Assembly (NCBI GenBank): GCA_900314875.1
Contig: OMWX01000002.1
Location: 428,396 to 492,395 of the forward strand
Direction: 5' to 3'
Length of the DNA stretch: 64,000 nucleotides
Origin: an uncultured Actinomycetes bacterium
Lineage (GTDB): Bacteria; Actinomycetota; Actinomycetes; Actinomycetales; Bifidobacteriaceae
The notes under the pieces were generated by a model. That model was given only the letters and a program-made list of their open reading frames with translations, did no database searches and was not told where the DNA came from. Position 1 is the stretch's first letter; every line of letters starts with the position of its first letter. The translations under genes and the position numbers were made by a program. This document shows, piece after piece, positions 17,012 through 27,535 of the stretch.

Positions 17012-17344
17012 TTATCCTCTGAATATGAATCTTCGTATCGCAGACGCATTCGAGAAAATTCTGATTCCCAAAACGACTATAACAGCAGTCGAAAGCTGAG
17101 AGCCGACTCCGAGCTGGTTTCCTATAAAAACCAGAATCGTTGAAACGGCAATATTGGATAAAAACGAAATCACGAATACGCGGTCGGAGAAGTTTCTTTC
17201 GAAATATGAGCGCGCCGACGCGGAGAGAGCGTCAAGAGCCGCGATAACCATAATGGGAAGATACGGCTGAAACCATATCGGAATATCCGGTTTGAAGAAA
17301 ATTCCCAAAACGATTCCGACAATAATACCGATAACCGCTGCCAT
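17012..17344 (-). CDS. sbp: Small basic membrane protein Sbp (DUF1290)
   Basis: A 110-residue hydrophobic protein with three predicted membrane helices and the family segment PYLPIMVIAALDALSASARS near the middle. In Bacillus and actinobacteria it is encoded beside DUF881 proteins and near division genes, but its function is not established. The ATG at 17344 begins one base after the stop of the upstream DUF881 gene. A longer frame starting at 17380 would overlap that gene. Confidence 0.9.
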   Translation of the reverse strand: MAAVIGIIVGIVLGIFFKPDIPIWFQPYLPIMVIAALDALSASARSYFERNFSDRVFVISFLSNIAVSTILVFIGNQLGVGSQLSTAVIVVLGIRIFSNASAIRRFIFRG

Positions 17345-17345
17345 A

Positions 17346-18416
17346 TTATTCTTTCCCTTTCGCGTATTTGATTTCGGCATCGTTTGCCGCTCGCATTGAA
17401 ATATCGTCTTTTGTCTGAACGGACACTGTAATTCCTTTGTTTCTTAATAAATCATAAAACAAAGGATTGTGTTTTTCGTCTATTACGGCGGTCAATTGGT
17501 TTTTGTCCCCTATCGCGTGCAGCACATACGGACTGTTCACGGCAGTAAGACCTGCAAACATTGACGAACCGGCTTCGCGTATTGAGGAAGTTGAAGTAAG
17601 ACGCACGTCATTTATCGCAATCGCTTCGGCTCCCGCAGCCCACAAACGCGAAACGAACAGCTGCAGTTCGGCATCGGTTACATTCTTTGCCGTTTCGGAT
17701 TCTGCCGAATCTGATGTCTGCGGATTGGCAAGAATTGCTTCTATCCCAGGACCTTCAACAGCTGCGGTTCCGTTAAGAATATTTTCTCGAATCTGTTCTT
17801 CGGTAAGTCCGATCTCATTTTCTTTTTTAGACAGTTCTTCGATTTGCGAATGAACCGAAGCAACATCATTTTCCAAACTTCGAGACGACTGAAGCTTTTC
17901 GTTCAGCTGATTTGCAAGCACGGTTCTGACTTTTGCCCGAGAATTTGCATGCAGAATGCTTAAAACCGAAACTCCGGCAAAAGAAACGCAGACGCATATT
18001 GCAAAAGTAATTATGCGGATAAAATTCTTTTTCGTTTTGCTGTCTGTGTCTCGAAGCAGCATCGAATCGTCCCACATCGGATCCATCGAGCGGTTTGTCA
18101 AATCGTCTATAAGATGCAAGGTCGGATCGTGAAAACCGATCTGTCTGCGCGAACTTGCAGACTCGCGATCGGCATGCCGGCGTTTCAGCTGAAAAACGCG
18201 CGAAGAAAAAGAACTTCTGCGGCGAACAGGCATTGTTTCTGCCAGCGGAAGAAATCTGGGAATATTCAAATCCGCTTCCGAAACTGTTTTAATCTCGCCG
18301 GTTACTTCTTTGTCTTCCGATTCATTGAATTCTCCCGGCGAGCTCCGGCTTTCTGACAGACCGTCATTTTCCGGCAGGTTTTCATTTCCCGTCAGAGACT
18401 TTGGCTTCATCGGCAT
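17346..18416 (-). CDS. Second DUF881-family membrane protein
   Basis: A 356-residue paralogue of the protein at 15964-16953. Its roughly 130-residue hydrophilic N-terminus is followed by a transmembrane helix at about residues 133-155, a coiled coil (165-200) and the DUF881 domain (VEGPGIEAIL, RLWAAGAEAIAIND, LHAIGDKNQL). The start ATG shares its A with the pgsA stop codon (TAATG), so the genes are coupled. The pair around sbp matches the mycobacterial order pgsA2-Rv1823-Rv1824-Rv1825. Confidence 0.88.
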   Translation of the reverse strand: MPMKPKSLTGNENLPENDGLSESRSSPGEFNESEDKEVTGEIKTVSEADLNIPRFLPLAETMPVRRRSSFSSRVFQLKRRHADRESASSRRQIGFHDPTLHLIDDLTNRSMDPMWDDSMLLRDTDSKTKKNFIRIITFAICVCVSFAGVSVLSILHANSRAKVRTVLANQLNEKLQSSRSLENDVASVHSQIEELSKKENEIGLTEEQIRENILNGTAAVEGPGIEAILANPQTSDSAESETAKNVTDAELQLFVSRLWAAGAEAIAINDVRLTSTSSIREAGSSMFAGLTAVNSPYVLHAIGDKNQLTAVIDEKHNPLFYDLLRNKGITVSVQTKDDISMRAANDAEIKYAKGKE

Positions 18417-19054
18417 TATTTCTCTCCGGCAGTCTGCATCCGATTATTTTTTGCTTCTTTTATAAGCTTTGCTCCCTGCCAGAAATAAATGAACGCAGAA
18501 ATCCAGTAGAGAATAATTCCCCACAGCGCATAAGCTGCTCCCAGAGCATAAATGTACGCATACAGATTGCCTGGAAGCAGATTTGCCAAAATCATTACGC
18601 CTGTCGTGAACATAATCACGGCCGTGCCCGTTTTTCCGCAGAAATGAACCGGAAGAGGACCGTAATCATATTGAGCTAAAACAATGCAGAAAATACCCAA
18701 AACAATGTCGCGTACAAAAACGGCGATTATAAACCACCACGGAAGCAGATGAGCGAAGCCCATAGCGGCAACTGTTCCGAAAATAAAAAGTCTGTCTGCG
18801 GCAGGGTCGAGAATCTGTCCGAGTTTGCTGACCTGGTTGAAAGCGCGTGCCACATAACCGTCGATTCCGTCAGTTATTGCCGAGAAAAAAACCGCGATAA
18901 GAGAAGCAGTCCACATATTTTTTATCATCAGATAAACGATAAGCGGGATTGTCAATATTCTGAACATGCTCAGAATATTCGGAACCGTAAGCACAGCATC
19001 CCCGGGTTCGGGACTGTATGCCTCTTTTTTTGCCTCTTGCTTTTTTTCGGTCAT
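18416..19054 (-). CDS. pgsA: CDP-alcohol phosphatidyltransferase, PgsA-like
   Basis: A 212-residue integral membrane enzyme for phospholipid head-group transfer. The catalytic signature DGYVAR-x8-G-x3-D-x3-D is complete (DGYVAR, then GQILDPAADR). It is closest in layout to phosphatidylglycerophosphate synthases, which make PGP from CDP-diacylglycerol and glycerol-3-phosphate. The mycobacterial gene at this position, pgsA2, is less well defined, so the exact product is inferred. The ATG at 19054 is preferred, since a longer frame runs back into hisG. The CDP-diacylglycerol synthase CdsA is encoded upstream in the same strand series. Confidence 0.87.
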   Translation of the reverse strand: MTEKKQEAKKEAYSPEPGDAVLTVPNILSMFRILTIPLIVYLMIKNMWTASLIAVFFSAITDGIDGYVARAFNQVSKLGQILDPAADRLFIFGTVAAMGFAHLLPWWFIIAVFVRDIVLGIFCIVLAQYDYGPLPVHFCGKTGTAVIMFTTGVMILANLLPGNLYAYIYALGAAYALWGIILYWISAFIYFWQGAKLIKEAKNNRMQTAGEK

Positions 19055-19073
19055 ATAAATCACATCTCGCAAA

Positions 19074-19925
19074 TCACATTCTTGTTGCCTGAATCGCCGT
19101 AACGATAATCGCTCTTGCGCCGACGGCATAAAGCTCGTCCATTATGACGTTCAGCTTGTCTTTGGGCACCATAGAACGCACCGCAGACCAGTTCGAATCG
19201 TGAAGCGCGGAAATCGTGGGAGACTCATATCCGGGAGTAACCTCAACTGCTTGAGCAAGATTTTCGGTCGGTATATCGTAATCGATAAGAACATAGCGAT
19301 GAGCCGTAAGCACTCCGCGAAGACGTCTTACAAAAATCTGAAGTTTTTCATCATCTGCGGATACTCGCGCAGAACGCACGAGAATCGCTTCAGATTTAAG
19401 AATCGGATCCGCAAAAAGTCGCAATCCCGCATTTTTAAGCGTGGTTCCGGTAGAAACGACGTCCGCGATAAGATCTGCGACTCCCAGCTGCACGGAAGAT
19501 TCAACCGCTCCGTCAAGATGAATTATCTGAGCGTTTATTCCTTTTTCTGCAAGATAATCTCCGACAAGCTTGTCATAGGAGCTTGCAACGCGTTTTCCGT
19601 CTATATCTTTCAAATCATATATGTCAGATTCGACGGGAGAAGCAAAGCGGAATGTAGATCCGCCGAAGCCGAGTTCCATATGCTCGATTGCTTCTGTTCC
19701 CGAATTCAAAAGCATATCGCGTCCGGTAATGCCGACGTCGACATTGCCCGCTCCCACGTAAACCGCGATATCGGCAGGACGAAGGTAAAACAGTTCCAAA
19801 TCGTTTTCTTCGTCAATAACAACAAGCTGTCGGCTGTTCGCGCGAAGCTTGTATCCCGCTTCTCGCAAAAGATTCCACGAGGGTTCGGACAGCATTCCTT
19901 TATTGGGAACAGCAATTCGCAACAT
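19074..19925 (-). CDS. hisG: ATP phosphoribosyltransferase, long form HisG
   Basis: A 283-residue enzyme for the first step of histidine synthesis, joining PRPP and ATP. The N-terminal start [10 protein letters not shown] and the [13 protein letters not shown] motif binding PRPP are clear. The length and C-terminal domain (residues about 210-283) mark the long, histidine-feedback-regulated form that needs no HisZ. GAGG precedes the ATG by 7 bases. It is 41 bases after hisE. Confidence 0.95.
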   Translation of the reverse strand: MLRIAVPNKGMLSEPSWNLLREAGYKLRANSRQLVVIDEENDLELFYLRPADIAVYVGAGNVDVGITGRDMLLNSGTEAIEHMELGFGGSTFRFASPVESDIYDLKDIDGKRVASSYDKLVGDYLAEKGINAQIIHLDGAVESSVQLGVADLIADVVSTGTTLKNAGLRLFADPILKSEAILVRSARVSADDEKLQIFVRRLRGVLTAHRYVLIDYDIPTENLAQAVEVTPGYESPTISALHDSNWSAVRSMVPKDKLNVIMDELYAVGARAIIVTAIQATRM

Positions 19926-19966
19926 AATTATTCCTCAGTTTCGGCAGGATGATTCTGCGTTTATTA

Positions 19967-20230
19967 TTAAAGATATTTGTACACGTCTTCCAGCGTCAGA
20001 CCTTTTGCAATCATCATGCACTGAAGATGATAAAGAAGCTGACTCATTTCTTCCGCAGTTCTTTCCTCTCCCTCATATTCGGCTGCAATCCAGGTCTCCG
20101 AAGCTTCCTCAACTATTTTCTTTCCGATAAAGTGCACGCCTTTATTCACTTCTTCAACTGTAAGAGATCCTTCGGCTTGCTCGGAAACTTTTTTGTTCAG
20201 CTCTTCAAACAGCGATTCAAAAGTTTTCAT
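19967..20230 (-). CDS. hisE: Phosphoribosyl-ATP pyrophosphatase HisE
   Basis: An 87-residue all-alpha pyrophosphatase for the second step of histidine synthesis, with the Glu-rich metal-binding helix ([14 protein letters not shown]) of the MazG-like superfamily. AAGGAG lies 6 bases before the ATG at 20230. The ATG immediately before it would have only 3 bases of spacing. It is separate from HisI, as usual in actinobacteria, and paired with hisG. Confidence 0.94.
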   Translation of the reverse strand: MKTFESLFEELNKKVSEQAEGSLTVEEVNKGVHFIGKKIVEEASETWIAAEYEGEERTAEEMSQLLYHLQCMMIAKGLTLEDVYKYL

Positions 20231-20263
20231 CATTATCTCCTTGATTTGAGCCAATTGCGTTTA

Positions 20264-20929
20264 TTAAGCGCAAAATGCCTCTTGAGCATTATTTCTTATC
20301 GATTCGATTGCTTCGGCGGGACTGTCTGCACCGTAAACAGCCGAACCCGCAACGAGAATATCCGCTCCGGCCCGAGATACAATATGCGCAGTCGAGGGAC
20401 TTACTCCTCCGTCAACCTGAATATGAGTTTTCAAGCCTCTGCGAGTTATTTCGTCGCGAAGTCTGCGAACCTTGTTCATCTGATTGTCAAGGAATTTCTG
20501 ACCGCCGAAACCGGGTTCCACAGTCATAATCAAAACCATGTCAAACTCTTCCAAAATATCAAAAAGAGGCTCGACAGGCTCTGCGGGACGAACCGCAAAG
20601 CAGGCTTTCGCGCCCATATCGTGCAGCTGTCTGGCAAGTCTTACGGGAGCATGAGTGGCGCCCATGTGGAATGTTACGGAGTTCGCGCCGGCTTTTGCGA
20701 ATTCCGGAGCCCATCTGTCAGGATCATCAATCATAAGATGCGCATCGACCGGAAGCGGCGAAACTTCGCATATGCGCTTGACAATCGGCTCTCCCAAGGT
20801 GAGATTTGGAACAAAATGATGATCCATAACGTCGACATGAACGAGGTCGGCGTTCGAAATGGCTTTAAGATCGCGTTCAAGATTGCAAAAATCTGCGGAA
20901 AGAATGCTGGGCGCAATTTGAATTTTCAT
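20264..20929 (-). CDS. rpe: Ribulose-phosphate 3-epimerase
   Basis: A 221-residue TIM-barrel enzyme interconverting ribulose-5-phosphate and xylulose-5-phosphate. Visible motifs are APSILSADF, HVDVMDHHFVPN with metal and catalytic Asp/His, MTVEPGFGGQ, and VDGGV. In bifidobacteria it feeds the phosphoketolase (bifid) shunt with xylulose-5-phosphate. It lies 33 bases before hisE on the same strand. Confidence 0.95.
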   Translation of the reverse strand: MKIQIAPSILSADFCNLERDLKAISNADLVHVDVMDHHFVPNLTLGEPIVKRICEVSPLPVDAHLMIDDPDRWAPEFAKAGANSVTFHMGATHAPVRLARQLHDMGAKACFAVRPAEPVEPLFDILEEFDMVLIMTVEPGFGGQKFLDNQMNKVRRLRDEITRRGLKTHIQVDGGVSPSTAHIVSRAGADILVAGSAVYGADSPAEAIESIRNNAQEAFCA

Positions 20930-21037
20930 GTTTCCCCGTTCCTGTTCGCTTTTCTTTGGAGCAGCCCTTCAAAGACTGCGACCGTTTTCTTATATATTTC
21001 TTATATATGTTATTTTATGAATGCCTTCAGACGCGGA

Positions 21038-22312
21038 TTAATTCTGCGATTCTTCAGACAGATTAAACTGTTCGGATTCAGACTGAACGTCCTGACGAGA
21101 TTCCTGCTGAGCATAGAATTCAGGCTGAGCAGATTCGGCCTGAGCAAAATTGTTCTGTTCGCTCTGCCGCAAAATCTGAGACGGTCTGACAGGCTCTTCT
21201 TCTTCAAGAACCGATTTCGCCCATTCGTCTTTGCTCGACAGATTTATATTGTCTGTCCTGTTTCCTCCGTTTGCCGCATCGGCTGTTGCGAACTCTGACG
21301 AAGCTTCGGGAAAAGCTTCTTTTGCGTCGGATTTTTCATTCTTTGCATGACGGCTTTTCGATCCTCGTGCGCGATGAGAAGACGCACGTTTCAAAGCGCG
21401 GGCATCCGATTTCTCCATCTGACGGATTTCCAACTCGGTAACGGCTTTCATCTTATCAACCAGAGTCGCTCTGTCGATTCCGCTGTGAAGCAGCTCCATA
21501 AAAAGCACGGTTCCCAACACAAATACAAGCGCGGACACCCATGCGTTAATGCGAATCCCGAAAAGTTCGTGCGCATAATCTATGCGAAGCATTTCAATCC
21601 ATGTGCGCCCCAGCGTGTACCACATGATATACAGAGCGAAATATGCGCCGGATTTAAGACGCTGCTCGAATTTTTTGCCGAAATAAATAAGAGCTGCAGC
21701 TCCGATAAGATTCCAAATCATCTCATAAAGAAAAGTCGGATGAAAAAGAGTGTCTGCCGGACATGCGCGTCCGTCGTAGCACAATTCAGAACTTCCGACA
21801 ACGCCTTTGACTGACGGATTCAATTTCAATCCCCAAGGCAAAGTCGTCGGAGCGCCGTAAAGCTCCTGATTAAACCAGTTGCCCAAGCGGCCGACTGCCT
21901 GTCCGATAAGAAGCGAGGGAGCGACAGCATCCGCCAAAAGCAGAACAGGATAATGCTTATGCCTGCACCATGCCCAAGCTGCGATCGCGCCGGCAATAAT
22001 TGCTCCCCATATGCCCAATCCGCCTTCCCAAATCTTGAAAACGGCAGAAAAATCGCCTTGAGAACCGAAATAACGCTCCGGCGTTGTCAAAACGTGATAA
22101 AGCCTTGCTCCGACTATGCCGGCAGGCACGGAAACTATGGCCGTATCAAGAATCTGATCAAAAGATCCGCCCCATTTTTTCCAGCGAACCGTCGTAACCC
22201 AAATTGCAGCGCAGATCGCAGCAAGCATGCACAGAGCATACATTCGGATTGTGAAAGGTCCGATATTGAAGCTCGAAAACTTCGGCGACGGAATATACAG
22301 CACATGTTTCAT
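21038..22312 (-). CDS. lgt: Prolipoprotein diacylglyceryl transferase with long C-terminal extension
   Basis: A 424-residue membrane enzyme that adds diacylglycerol to the lipobox Cys of prolipoproteins. The Lgt signature GRLGNWFNQE is at about residues 140-149. HVL-type N-terminal and RTWIEMLRID segments and seven predicted membrane spans fit. The last 130 or so residues are hydrophilic, rich in Ser, Glu, Gln and Asn, and not part of the catalytic fold. Lgt proteins of actinobacteria often have such tails. ATG 22312 matches the conserved start, and an upstream frame to 22360 is not supported. Confidence 0.93.
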   Translation of the reverse strand: MKHVLYIPSPKFSSFNIGPFTIRMYALCMLAAICAAIWVTTVRWKKWGGSFDQILDTAIVSVPAGIVGARLYHVLTTPERYFGSQGDFSAVFKIWEGGLGIWGAIIAGAIAAWAWCRHKHYPVLLLADAVAPSLLIGQAVGRLGNWFNQELYGAPTTLPWGLKLNPSVKGVVGSSELCYDGRACPADTLFHPTFLYEMIWNLIGAAALIYFGKKFEQRLKSGAYFALYIMWYTLGRTWIEMLRIDYAHELFGIRINAWVSALVFVLGTVLFMELLHSGIDRATLVDKMKAVTELEIRQMEKSDARALKRASSHRARGSKSRHAKNEKSDAKEAFPEASSEFATADAANGGNRTDNINLSSKDEWAKSVLEEEEPVRPSQILRQSEQNNFAQAESAQPEFYAQQESRQDVQSESEQFNLSEESQN

Positions 22313-22464
22313 ATGTTCTCTGTCCTTTAAAACTGCGGTTGACCGCTGTCTGAATGCCAAGCATTTCTGCCTCGACGGTTCGAGGGGTCAAAAAGCATTT
22401 AATCACAAATCTTTTAAACCTGTCAGACGCGAGGCGCAAACATAACAATTATATGCGCAGCGAA

Positions 22465-23328
22465 CTACCGCGCGGCGCGAACCGCTTGAGAAAGTCCGTT
22501 CGCAACTTGAGCGAGCTGTTTTTCTCCGCCTTCGCCGCAAGCGTGAACGAGCGCAGAGCCCACGATAACGCCGTCTGCATAAAGACCGGCCTGTTTTGCC
22601 TGTTCCGGAGTGGAAATGCCGATTCCCACGCAGACATTTTCGCTTCCCGCATTGCGCGAGCGTTCTACGAGAGCTCGCGCTGTTTCGGAAAGCGTCGTTC
22701 TTTCTCCCGTAACTCCCATGCGAGAAGCAGCATAAACAAAGCCTCGGCTTGCTCGGGAAACAATTTTCAGTCTTTCATCCGTCGAGTCTTGAGACACGAG
22801 AAAAATCCTGTCCAAACCGTACTTGTCAGAGGCTTCCATCCATTCGCCGGCTTCGTCGGGAATCAGGTCGGGAGTGACGATTCCGGCTCCTCCGGCATTA
22901 ACAAAATCACGCGAAAATCTTTCGATTCCGTAATGGAAAAGAATATTCCAGTAACTCATGACAAGCGGAACAGCGCCTTCTTTTGCGACTGTTTCCACCG
23001 CGCGAAAAACTCCGCTTATTTTTTCACCGTTCGCCAAAGCGGCGGAACAGGCATTTTGAATTATTGTTCCGTCCATCACGGGGTCGGAATAAGGAAGACC
23101 TATTTCGACAATATCGGCTCCGTTGCGGACAAGAGTTTCAAACATCATTATGCTTTTTTCGGGATCAGGGAAACCGTAAGGAAGATATCCCACAAAAGCC
23201 GGTCTGTTCTCTTTTTTCAACTCGTCAAATTTTGCGCGACAAACGCTTTTTAAACTGCTGAATCCTTTCGGCTGCGTTTTCGCGATGTCTGCTTCGGCCA
23301 TTGCCGTTTCCTGCATTTTCAAAGTCAT
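22465..23328 (-). CDS. trpA: Tryptophan synthase alpha subunit
   Basis: A 287-residue TIM-barrel enzyme that cleaves indole-3-glycerol phosphate to indole. The conserved [23 protein letters not shown] with catalytic Glu and Asp, and GIGISTPEQ are present. Its ATG overlaps the trpCB stop by 4 bases, which couples translation of the two subunits. An upstream N-terminal stretch of about 25 residues precedes the barrel. Confidence 0.96.
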   Translation of the reverse strand: MTLKMQETAMAEADIAKTQPKGFSSLKSVCRAKFDELKKENRPAFVGYLPYGFPDPEKSIMMFETLVRNGADIVEIGLPYSDPVMDGTIIQNACSAALANGEKISGVFRAVETVAKEGAVPLVMSYWNILFHYGIERFSRDFVNAGGAGIVTPDLIPDEAGEWMEASDKYGLDRIFLVSQDSTDERLKIVSRASRGFVYAASRMGVTGERTTLSETARALVERSRNAGSENVCVGIGISTPEQAKQAGLYADGVIVGSALVHACGEGGEKQLAQVANGLSQAVRAAR

Positions 23329-25430
23329 CGTTTGCCTTCTTTCTCTTCAAAGTTGTTTCCGTGCGCTCCGTTGACTTCCAAAGCTTTCGTCTGTTCGTCG
23401 GTCAGATATCCGAACCATTTGCCGGCAGTCGCCACATCTTTGTCTCCGCGTCCGGAAACATTGACGACGATAACCGGATTCTCATTGCCTTTTTCAGCCA
23501 AATCCGCAGCCGCTTTATAGCATCCGGCCAGCGCATGCGAAGATTCTGCAGCCGGAATAATCCCCTCGGTTTCGCATAAATCTTTAAAAGCAGACATGGC
23601 TTCCTCGTCTGTGCAGTACGAATACTTTACGCGTCCTATGTCTTTCAGCCAGGCATGTTCCGGTCCTACGGAAGCATAGTCGAGTCCGGCAGAAACGGAA
23701 TACGTGCTCAGAGTCTGCCCTTCGCTGTCTTCGAGAAGGTACGATTTTGCGCCCTGGAAAGTTCCAAGCTGACCGGTACCGTCGGTTAAGCGAATCGCAT
23801 GCTCTCCGGATTCCGGACCGTGACCGCCGGCTTCATATCCGAAAAGAGACACGCGCGGATCGTCAAGAAATGCGTTCATAGCTCCGATCGCATTGGAACC
23901 GCCGCCCACGCATGCGACTACGGCATCGGGATATTCGATTCCGAAATCTTTTATCTGACTGCGTATTTCTTCTCCGATTATTTTCTGTAAATCGCGAACC
24001 ATCGCCGGGAACGGATGAGGACCCGCTACGGTTCCGAGCAGATAATGCGTGTCTTTCACGTTCGTGACCCAGTCGCGCAAAGCTTCGTTAATTGCGTCCT
24101 TTAAAATTCGGTCTCCCGCCGTCACTTCGAAAACTTCCGCGCCCAGCAAACGCATGCGAGCCACGTTCAAAGCCTGACGTCTCGCATCGATCTGCCCCAT
24201 GTAAATGCGGCATTTAAGCCCCAGCATTGCGCAAACGGTCGCAGTCGCCACTCCGTGCTGTCCGGCTCCGGTTTCGGCGATTACGCGGTTTTTGCCCATG
24301 CGTTTTACAAGCAGCGCCTGACCGAGCGCATTATTGATTTTGTGAGCTCCGGTATGATTCAAATCTTCGCGCTTAAGAAATATGCGCACGTTTGTTCCGG
24401 TTTTTTCGCATACTCTTTCTGCGAATCGCCGCGCTGGCGTCAAAGGCGAGGGACGCCCGACATATTCGCGATTAAGACGCCTGAATTCGCGCAAAAATTC
24501 CGGATCTTTCTTCGCTTCCTCATACATGCTTTCAAGCTCGTCCAGCGCGGACACGAGAGCTTCGGGCACAAACCTGCCGCCATACTGTCCGAAATAAGGT
24601 CCGGCATGCGTTTCCAACGGTTCTTTTTCAGATTCTTTCACTTTAATTCCCGCTTTCACTAAATTATTGACAGCTTGAGAATGGTCTGCCGCAGTAGCGA
24701 CGCCTTCTCCGACCAAAACGGCGTCCGCGCCCGCGCGAGCATATTTTTCAAGCTCTGCAGCTCCGAACACTCCGGATTCTGCAACGCGGACAATGTCTGC
24801 CGGCAAATCGGCAGACAAATCTCGATATATGTTTATATCAACGCTTAAATCCTTTAAGTTGCGCGCATTTATTCCGATAATGCGAGCTCCGGCTTTAACT
24901 GCGCGGTCTATTTCTTCTTTCGTATGCGTTTCGACAAGAGCATGCATTGACAATTCATGAGTCAGATTCAGCAAATGAACAAGTTTTTCGTCATTCAAAG
25001 CAGCCGCTATAAGCAAAACCATGTCCGCATGATGACATCTTGCTTCATAAACCTGATAGTCGTCAACAATAAAGTCCTTATTCAGAATCGGAATCGACAC
25101 TGCCTGACGCACTTTATCCAAGTCGGCATAGCTTCCTTTGAATTTTTCCTGTTCTGTAAGAACCGAAATAACGGAAGCTCCGCCCGTCTCGTATTCGCGA
25201 GCCAAAGCTGCCGGATCGGGAATGTCAGATAAATGCCCTTTCGACGGCGAAGCTCTTTTAATTTCGGCAATTATCGCGACGGAATCATCTTTTTTCAGGC
25301 GCGAGTATACGTCAATCGGATTATATTCGCAGGCTTTTGCCAGTTCTTTGAGATGTTCGAAAGGAAGGTTTTTCTCTCTTTCGCGCATATTTTTCAATGT
25401 TCCGTCAACCAGTTCATCCAAAACAGACAT
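23325..25430 (-). CDS. trpCB: Fused TrpC-TrpB: indole-3-glycerol phosphate synthase / tryptophan synthase beta
   Basis: A 701-residue fusion. Residues 1 to about 265 are TrpC, with catalytic [19 protein letters not shown] and [11 protein letters not shown]. From about residue 275 it is TrpB, with [14 protein letters not shown] and the PLP lysine in [12 protein letters not shown] (near residue 363), plus GGGSNAIG for phosphate binding. With TrpA this gives a channel from the TrpC product to tryptophan. GGGAG precedes the ATG. No stop or frameshift separates the parts. TrpD, TrpG and TrpF are not encoded nearby. Confidence 0.95.
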   Translation of the reverse strand: MSVLDELVDGTLKNMREREKNLPFEHLKELAKACEYNPIDVYSRLKKDDSVAIIAEIKRASPSKGHLSDIPDPAALAREYETGGASVISVLTEQEKFKGSYADLDKVRQAVSIPILNKDFIVDDYQVYEARCHHADMVLLIAAALNDEKLVHLLNLTHELSMHALVETHTKEEIDRAVKAGARIIGINARNLKDLSVDINIYRDLSADLPADIVRVAESGVFGAAELEKYARAGADAVLVGEGVATAADHSQAVNNLVKAGIKVKESEKEPLETHAGPYFGQYGGRFVPEALVSALDELESMYEEAKKDPEFLREFRRLNREYVGRPSPLTPARRFAERVCEKTGTNVRIFLKREDLNHTGAHKINNALGQALLVKRMGKNRVIAETGAGQHGVATATVCAMLGLKCRIYMGQIDARRQALNVARMRLLGAEVFEVTAGDRILKDAINEALRDWVTNVKDTHYLLGTVAGPHPFPAMVRDLQKIIGEEIRSQIKDFGIEYPDAVVACVGGGSNAIGAMNAFLDDPRVSLFGYEAGGHGPESGEHAIRLTDGTGQLGTFQGAKSYLLEDSEGQTLSTYSVSAGLDYASVGPEHAWLKDIGRVKYSYCTDEEAMSAFKDLCETEGIIPAAESSHALAGCYKAAADLAEKGNENPVIVVNVSGRGDKDVATAGKWFGYLTDEQTKALEVNGAHGNNFEEKEGKR

Positions 25431-25473
25431 TTTTGCTCCCCCGTCTTTCTGCAGTCGGCATTTTTTAAAGTCT

Positions 25474-27057
25474 TTAAAGTCTTTGCTTATTTACATTTTT
25501 CACTTTCGCGGCAATCTGAATCGCGCGAACCGAGGCGGCTGCCTTATTGCGCGTTTCAGTCCACTCGGCATGAGGATCAGAATCCAAAACGATTCCCGCT
25601 CCCGACTGCACGCTTGCCCTTCCGTTTCGTATGAAAGCCGTGCGAATCGTGATTGCCATATCCATATTTCCGGAAAAATCGAAATATCCGACCGTGCCGC
25701 CGTAAATTCCTCTGTCGGCAGGTTCAAGCTCGTCAATAATGTCTATTGCGCGAATTTTCGGCGCTCCGGACAATGTGCCCGCAGGAAATGATGATTCAAA
25801 AACGTCGAAAGTGGTCATATTCGATTTAATATCGCCTTCAACCGCAGAACATATATGCATAATATGGCTGAATTTCTTGACATCCATAAGTTTTGTCACT
25901 TCAACGGTCTGAGCGTCGCAAACTTTTGATAAATCGTTTCGCGACAAGTCCACCAGCATAATATGTTCGCTGCGTTCCTTATAGTCGGACAGCAGTTCTT
26001 TTTTCAGTCTCGCATCTTCTTCCTCACTCGCTCCGCGCGGCCGCGAACCTGCAATCGGATATGTGACCGCATGACCGTCGTCAACTCTAATAAGAGTTTC
26101 CGGCGATGAACCGACAATATAAAAATCGCCGTTTTCATCATTCAAATGCAGGAAAAACATGTATGTGCTCGGATTAAGCACGCGCAGCACGCGATACACA
26201 TCCAAAGGTTCTCCGGGCGAATCAATGTCCAGCCGCTGAGAGAGAACGATTTGAAATGCGTCGCCTTTAACAATATGTTCTTTAACTTTATTTACGGCGT
26301 TTTCAAACTGTTCGCAGGGCGTTCTGTATGAAATAACCGGCTCGGGAACCGTTTCGTCCAGTTCGCTTATTCGATCTTCGGCCGAAACCGGCGTCAAAGC
26401 ATTGTCTCTCATGCGCTCAAGCCGTTTAAGAGCGTCCCTGTAAACGGTTTTCTCGTCAGCGTTCGAATCTGTTTTTACGGCATTGGAGACAAGCCAGACC
26501 GAACCTTTGTAATGATCTACTACCGCAACATCGGAAGCAAGAGTCAAAGCTGCCATAGGCTGTCCGGTTTCATTGACAGCTTCGGAAGACAAAGTCGGCT
26601 CCCACTGTCTTATGCAGTCCCACCCGATTGAACCGACAAGACCTGACGTCATATTAGGAAGACCCTTAACGTTGGGAGACTTTAAAATTTTAAGAGTTTC
26701 GCGAATAACTTCGGTTATGCTGCCCGATGAGGGAACTCCCTGAGGAACCTGTCCCGTCCAACGCGCATTGCCGTCGGTCGAACTTAACTGCGCCAAGGAA
26801 TTTACGCCGATAAACGAGTATCTGCTCCACGAACCGGTGCTGTCCGCAGATTCAAGTATGAATGTCCCCGGTCTGCCGTGCGCGAGCCGCTCGTAAAACC
26901 CCAGCGGAGACATCGAATCAGCCAGAAGAGAGGTTATGACGGGAATAACGCGGTATCCTTCCCGATAAAGCCTGCCGAATTCCTCTTCCGAAGGCCATAC
27001 CTGTCCCCATGTCAGATTTTCGACGCTGCAGCCGGTATCCGATTCGATAATATTCAT
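25474..27057 (-). CDS. trpE: Anthranilate synthase component I
   Basis: A 527-residue chorismate-utilising enzyme that makes anthranilate with ammonia from a TrpG partner not found here. The C-terminal catalytic motifs are clear: [19 protein letters not shown], the [11 protein letters not shown] segment and [14 protein letters not shown]. An N-terminal [16 protein letters not shown] covers the tryptophan-sensing site. ATG 27057 has GGAG 6 bases before it. It starts 33 bases after hisI, within the mixed his/trp series. Confidence 0.95.
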   Translation of the reverse strand: MNIIESDTGCSVENLTWGQVWPSEEEFGRLYREGYRVIPVITSLLADSMSPLGFYERLAHGRPGTFILESADSTGSWSRYSFIGVNSLAQLSSTDGNARWTGQVPQGVPSSGSITEVIRETLKILKSPNVKGLPNMTSGLVGSIGWDCIRQWEPTLSSEAVNETGQPMAALTLASDVAVVDHYKGSVWLVSNAVKTDSNADEKTVYRDALKRLERMRDNALTPVSAEDRISELDETVPEPVISYRTPCEQFENAVNKVKEHIVKGDAFQIVLSQRLDIDSPGEPLDVYRVLRVLNPSTYMFFLHLNDENGDFYIVGSSPETLIRVDDGHAVTYPIAGSRPRGASEEEDARLKKELLSDYKERSEHIMLVDLSRNDLSKVCDAQTVEVTKLMDVKKFSHIMHICSAVEGDIKSNMTTFDVFESSFPAGTLSGAPKIRAIDIIDELEPADRGIYGGTVGYFDFSGNMDMAITIRTAFIRNGRASVQSGAGIVLDSDPHAEWTETRNKAAASVRAIQIAAKVKNVNKQRL

Positions 27058-27090
27058 ATGCAACTCCGTATTCGAATTCTGAGATATTTA

Positions 27091-27477
27091 TCAGGGACGA
27101 TTGCCTTCGACAGCAGGCAAAAAACCGCCTTCGTCGAAACATGATTTTTCTCCTGTATGACATGCCGCGCCGACCTGGTCGACTTGAACGAGCAGCGCGT
27201 CGCCGTCACAGTCCAAAGATACGGTTTTGACATACTGACAATGTCCGGACGTGTCGCCTTTGCGCCAAAATTCCTGTCTGGAACGCGACCAGAAAGTCAC
27301 TCTTCCCTCGGTTAAAGTTCTGCGCAAAGCCTCGTCATTCATGTATCCGACCATCAGAACGCGTCCTGTGTCGGCTTGCTGCACAACCGCGACGACAAGC
27401 CCGTTCGCGTCTCTTTTAAGTCTGTCGGCAATTTTAGGATCAAGCATCTTCGATTCAGACGTTTTCGAGTCAAACAT
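27091..27477 (-). CDS. hisI: Phosphoribosyl-AMP cyclohydrolase HisI
   Basis: A 128-residue zinc enzyme for the third step of histidine synthesis. The metal-binding [15 protein letters not shown] and CHTGEKSCF motifs are intact. It is the single-domain form, in keeping with the separate HisE at 19967-20230. The ATG at 27477 has only a weak ribosome-binding site, and a TTG two codons upstream is an alternative. Confidence 0.94.
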   Translation of the reverse strand: MFDSKTSESKMLDPKIADRLKRDANGLVVAVVQQADTGRVLMVGYMNDEALRRTLTEGRVTFWSRSRQEFWRKGDTSGHCQYVKTVSLDCDGDALLVQVDQVGAACHTGEKSCFDEGGFLPAVEGNRP

Positions 27478-27535
27478 TGTCAAAGTCTTTCAGTTTTTCA
27501 TTTCCCCGCAGTTTTGTCCGCAGGCGTTATCAATA

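Noticed and set aside
19949..21298. Plus-strand frame of 449 codons opposite hisE, rpe and lgt
   Set aside because: It crosses three well-supported genes and shows no family motif.
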